A DNA stretch of 7,514 bases from CAYGKP01 sp964350605 (GTDB lineage: Bacteria > Bacteroidota > Bacteroidia > Cytophagales > JAAEPT01). The notes beneath the pieces are model-generated. The model did no database searches and was not told where the DNA came from. It saw only the letters and a program-made list of their open reading frames with translations. Of this stretch, positions 5,167-7,514 are shown piece by piece; the first letter of the stretch is position 1, and each line of letters begins with the position of its first letter. Location: NCBI GenBank assembly GCA_964350605.1, contig CAYGKP010000128.1:1-7514 (forward strand), in the 5' to 3' direction. A program made the position numbers and the translations under genes.

Positions 5167-6110
5167 CGATCCTGCCAGGACAAAGTGACGGCAGCGATTT
5201 TGTGGACCGTTTGGATGTCCAGGACAGCCAGCTTGTCCTTCAAAACGCGAGTGTGCCTGCGCTAGGGGGTGGGTCTCAAAGTTTGGTGAAGCAGCTGGCC
5301 CCAGGCGAGACTGGCTTGACTGCCCCATTCAAAATCCTACAACAGGGAAAGCATTTCTATGGCTACAATCGCGTAGGCGAGAACTGGCGTAAGGGAGAGA
5401 TGACGGAGTACGGTGTTGGACTATCTGATGGTAACTTTTTTAGTAAGAGCGAAAATCCCGATCTTATGTTTAACGATGTAAGAGAAGTCGATAGCCCAAG
5501 TGAGAGCTTATCGGAGCTGATGGGATTAACCGATCAAGATTTGATCAATAGAATGGTGACAGCGCTAGAGCTAGCGACAAGTAAAGATGGGCTGTGGGAA
5601 GTGGCAGGAAGTAAGATGGTCAATCGGTTTTTAAATGGAGGTAAGCCTCAGGATGTTATGTATTGGGGTGTTGAATCTCAGCTTTCCAAGCGGATTTCTT
5701 CGAGCATCGATTATTCACGTTATCGGGACGGGTTTCAGGACAAAGCAAGGGCTTTCTTGAAAAAACATGACACGCTGGACGGGTTTTCCACCTTGGCAAC
5801 TACGCATTTAAGTCAGGAACTTGAATTTCCTTTCAGCTTGACTACAGCAATAACTCGTTCCCTTTCTCTTAAAGCTCTTGTCGGGGGCACGCAAGGACGC
5901 CGGGCAATAATTACCGGAGCAACATACCGAAAAGTACAGCGAAGAGAGTACATCGATTTGCCGATCCGATTTGTGTTGCGCGACACATTCTCTGCAGGCA
6001 ATGATAGAAATCGGAACTTGCCAGGGTTGAAAGAAATGTGGATACTTCAGCACATTCGATCGGATGGGAGAAAGTATCAACCTTTTGTTAACGAGATTCA
6101 CGTGAATTAA
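5028..6110 (+). CDS. Polymorphic toxin-like protein 2: same N-module, different tip (DUF3289-like layout)
   Basis: 360 residues. Residues 1-46 equal the constant module of toxin 1. Residues 47 to about 105 are a variable linker (Q/S/G/P-rich) still in GC-rich DNA, and base composition drops sharply after about 5335. W190-E-V-A-G-S-K-M-V-N-R-F-L-N-G204 parallels W129...G142 of toxin 1. The C-terminal part has G286-G-T-Q-G290, then R-D319-T-F-S-A-G-N-D326, M-W338-I-L-Q-H342 and Y-Q-P-F353 near the end. This order (G-G-T-Q, D-x-F with a second Asp, W-x-L-Q-H, P-F) recalls DUF3289-type proteins, some of which are proposed secreted effectors. I hold this loosely. There is no cysteine, signal peptide or T9SS domain, so export must use another route. 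A lipoprotein gene starts 2 bases after the stop and is the likely cognate immunity gene. Toxic activity is inferred from architecture. Confidence 0.8.
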   Translation: MAAKLTYEQKRAILLTLKSVPDHLKPYVGSVRLTESGKIQVFAKPGAILPGQSDGSDFVDRLDVQDSQLVLQNASVPALGGGSQSLVKQLAPGETGLTAPFKILQQGKHFYGYNRVGENWRKGEMTEYGVGLSDGNFFSKSENPDLMFNDVREVDSPSESLSELMGLTDQDLINRMVTALELATSKDGLWEVAGSKMVNRFLNGGKPQDVMYWGVESQLSKRISSSIDYSRYRDGFQDKARAFLKKHDTLDGFSTLATTHLSQELEFPFSLTTAITRSLSLKALVGGTQGRRAIITGATYRKVQRREYIDLPIRFVLRDTFSAGNDRNRNLPGLKEMWILQHIRSDGRKYQPFVNEIHVN

Positions 6111-6112
6111 GC

Positions 6113-6571
6113 ATGAAGCCACACATCCTTACTTTGCTTCTACTAGTTGTGTTAACTTCTTGTGAGCTAACTGATATTGCCCCTCCAACAGGACCAGAGC
6201 AAGAGCGGTGTTTTGGGGAGGGTCAGAAGGGAGAAGTTTGGCTCCAATGCAATTGGTATCAAGAATCACATGATCTGGTTCATCAAGGAGGAGGGCTCAC
6301 TCTTGTAGAGTATTATCAGATTGCTCAGGCACATTTTGACACATTAGATGCGGAATTAAAAAATAATTTGAGATTCATAGATATCTACCGCTCTTGTGAA
6401 GGTTTTTATTCCTGTGATGAAGATTGGTTAGACAGTGATCTTACGCGAGAACATTTCATGGTCGGTTTCGTTATCGATACTCTGAGTAGCAGGCGATACG
6501 GGAGGCTAATTCCCAGTCATGTCTCGGTAAATGTAGACGGGGAGCGGATTGAAAAATCCCTTGAATGGTAG
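6113..6571 (+). CDS. Candidate immunity lipoprotein 2
   Basis: 152 residues, starting 2 bases after toxin gene 2 and so probably translationally coupled. MKPHILTLLLLVVLTSC17 is a type II signal peptide with lipobox L-T-S-C, and mature Cys17 would be lipidated. Four further cysteines (33, 46, 95, 101) could form disulfides, fitting a location outside the cytoplasm. The centre (L-T-L-V-E-Y-Y-Q-I-A-Q-A-H-F-D-T-L-D-A-E-L) looks helical. No named family is recognised. Position and export suggest immunity to a toxin acting in the periplasm, as for cassette 1, though a different anchor type is used. One line inside it (6361-6420) counts 19 G+C of 60, far below the flanking genes, so it was probably acquired together with the tip. 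Confidence 0.78.
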   Translation: MKPHILTLLLLVVLTSCELTDIAPPTGPEQERCFGEGQKGEVWLQCNWYQESHDLVHQGGGLTLVEYYQIAQAHFDTLDAELKNNLRFIDIYRSCEGFYSCDEDWLDSDLTREHFMVGFVIDTLSSRRYGRLIPSHVSVNVDGERIEKSLEW

Positions 6572-6632
6572 CTCGATCTTTGAAAGCGTGATTGTTCCCA
6601 ACGGAGACAAGCGGATTGAGATCAAGTTGTAG
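6537..6632 (+). pseudogene. Possible orphan C-terminal coding tail
   Basis: A frame open from 6537 to the stop at 6630-6632 has no ATG. Its end reads F-E-S-V-I-V-P-N-G-D-K-R-I-E-I-K-L, which looks like a real protein C-terminus. It overlaps the end of the lipoprotein gene in another frame. It may be the leftover end of a displaced toxin or immunity gene. It is short enough to be chance. Confidence 0.25.
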
Positions 6633-6658
6633 GTAGGCTCAGGGTACCACAACTGATC
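6620..6658. terminator. Long bulged hairpin between convergent genes
   Basis: GATC, A bulge, AGTTGT, A bulge, GGTA (6620-6635) pair with TACC-ACAACT-GATC (6645-6658), giving 14 bp around a 9-base loop. It sits between the lipoprotein stop and the end of beta-helix gene B, so it could end transcripts from both sides. There is no U tract on either strand, so efficiency as an intrinsic terminator is uncertain. Confidence 0.5.
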
Positions 6659-6676
6659 AAGCCGCCATTGCCCTAA

Positions 6677-7514
6677 CTACTCCTCCGCCCCCTCCCAGGT
6701 GTTGCCCAGGTAGCTGTTGTGGCGGTCCGAAAAGGTGCTGCCCCGCTGGTTGATCCGGTCGGCGGTATTGCCCATGAACTGGGAATGGCTCGCGGCAATC
6801 GCCTCGCAATCCTCCAACTCAAAAAAGGCCGTGGTCTTGGTCGGGCTGGCCGCCACCTTGTTGTTCTCAAACAAGCAATGCGAGAACATCACCCCCGAGG
6901 TATAGCGAAAATGCACCAGGGTAAACTCGCCTTCCGTGTCGCGGAAATCGCAATGCGAGAAGCGCGCATCGTGGCATTCGACCATCGAAAGCAGGGCATA
7001 GGAACACTCGCGAAACACGGTGCTTTTCACCCGCAGGTGGTGCGACTGGAACCCCGTGATGCCTTCGGTGCCCGAGCCGAATAAGTCGCAGTCTTTGAGG
7101 TTCATGTGGTGGGAATCCTCGATCAGGAGCACCCCGCCGATGCAGCGGCCTTCCAGGGGGTAATGGCCCAGGCTCAGGTCGGTGAGTTTGACGTGGTGGC
7201 AGTTCTTGAAGACGATCACGTCGCCGTATTGGGGGGTGGTCAAAAGGCGCACGGTGCCCGGCTGTTGGGCGCGCAGTTCCATGTGGTCCACATCGTGGAT
7301 GACCAGTTCGTGGCCGTCGTGTTCTTCGGTGAACGAGACGTGGGGGCTGAGGAATTCGATGAACTCCGAGAGGTGGTAGTCGCCGGGGGCGAGCTCGATT
7401 ACCCGGTGCGAGCCGATGGCATCGAGCAGTTCGGGGACCGTCGAGACGGGGTAGTGGGGCATGGCGGCCAGGGGCAGGGTCGCGAGGCTGAAAAGCAGGG
7501 GGAGAAGGCGTGTT
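6677..7514 (-). CDS. Secreted right-handed beta-helix protein B (5' partial)
   Basis: A paralogue of beta-helix protein A. The in-frame ATG at 7462 is probably not the start. The frame stays open to the window edge and encodes T-R-L-L-P-L-L-F-S-L-A-T-L-P-L-A-A before M-P-H-Y-P-V-S-T-V, which is the hydrophobic core and cleavage region of a signal peptide, matching the leader of protein A. The true start lies just beyond base 7514. Shared landmarks are Y-P-V-S-T-V-x-E-L-[LI]-x-A-I-G, T-[AP]-x-Q-Y-G-x-V-x-V-F-like strands, C-D-L-F-G-S-G-T-E-G-I-T-G and G-N-T-W near the C-terminus. Repeating short strands with Cys, His and Asn fit a parallel beta-helix. It is rich in histidine pairs (H-H at several turns), unlike A. 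No enzymatic residues are evident. Its orientation matches A, and cassette 2 lies between them, as if inserted into a tandem pair. Confidence 0.85.
   Translation of the reverse strand, partial: TRLLPLLFSLATLPLAAMPHYPVSTVPELLDAIGSHRVIELAPGDYHLSEFIEFLSPHVSFTEEHDGHELVIHDVDHMELRAQQPGTVRLLTTPQYGDVIVFKNCHHVKLTDLSLGHYPLEGRCIGGVLLIEDSHHMNLKDCDLFGSGTEGITGFQSHHLRVKSTVFRECSYALLSMVECHDARFSHCDFRDTEGEFTLVHFRYTSGVMFSHCLFENNKVAASPTKTTAFFELEDCEAIAASHSQFMGNTADRINQRGSTFSDRHNSYLGNTWEGAEE

Noticed and set aside
1..7514. Transposase, integrase, tRNA attachment site or CRISPR explaining cassette mobility
   Set aside because: None is visible on either strand. Exchange by homologous recombination through the head is the only mechanism suggested here.

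Overview
The window most likely comes from a GC-rich member of the Bacteroidota. The leftmost protein ends in a type IX secretion (T9SS) sorting domain preceded by the 'LPVEW..F' fibronectin-like linker typical of that phylum, and several other products carry signal peptides of the same style. No rRNA, tRNA, CRISPR array or transposase is visible. One run of 100 N (1705-1804) is an assembly gap.

Layout from left to right: (i) the 3' part of a repeat-containing T9SS-exported surface protein (+, 2-1117); (ii) a convergent, slightly overlapping DUF4157-like HExxH protein (-, 1074-1583); (iii) cassette 1 (+, 1664-3474), a toxin-like gene broken by the N gap followed by two small coupled membrane-anchored genes; (iv) a small secreted DUF4177-like protein (-, 3629-3982); (v) a secreted right-handed beta-helix protein (-, 4090-4935); (vi) cassette 2 (+, 5028-6571), a second toxin-like gene with a lipoprotein gene two bases after it; (vii) a paralogous beta-helix protein (-, 6677-7514) that runs off the right edge.

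The main result is the pair of cassettes. Both large proteins start with the same 46 residues (MAAKLTYEQK ... IQVFAKPG). Where sequence is present on both sides of the gap they are identical in DNA over 55 + 55 nt, including the ribosome-binding site. After that they share no obvious overall sequence. Each then has a variable linker, a loosely similar W-x-V-A..M..F-L-x-G segment and a different C-terminal tip. Immediately downstream of each lie small, AT-rich genes whose products are predicted to sit outside the cytoplasm: two membrane-anchored proteins after toxin 1 and one lipoprotein after toxin 2. This is the architecture of a polymorphic toxin-immunity system with a constant delivery module and exchangeable warheads. 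The tips and immunity candidates are clearly poorer in GC than the surrounding genes, which suggests horizontal acquisition.

The constant module has neither a Sec signal nor a T9SS C-terminal domain. A divergently transcribed DUF4157-like protein, a family often found with contractile injection systems, sits beside cassette 1. I therefore infer that the 46-residue module may be a loading or targeting signal for a T6SS- or eCIS-like machine, but no structural gene of such a machine is in the window. The toxic activities are not established from sequence. Tip 1 has a D-x-Y-D motif loosely like colicin M, and tip 2 has a DUF3289-like layout; both are tentative.
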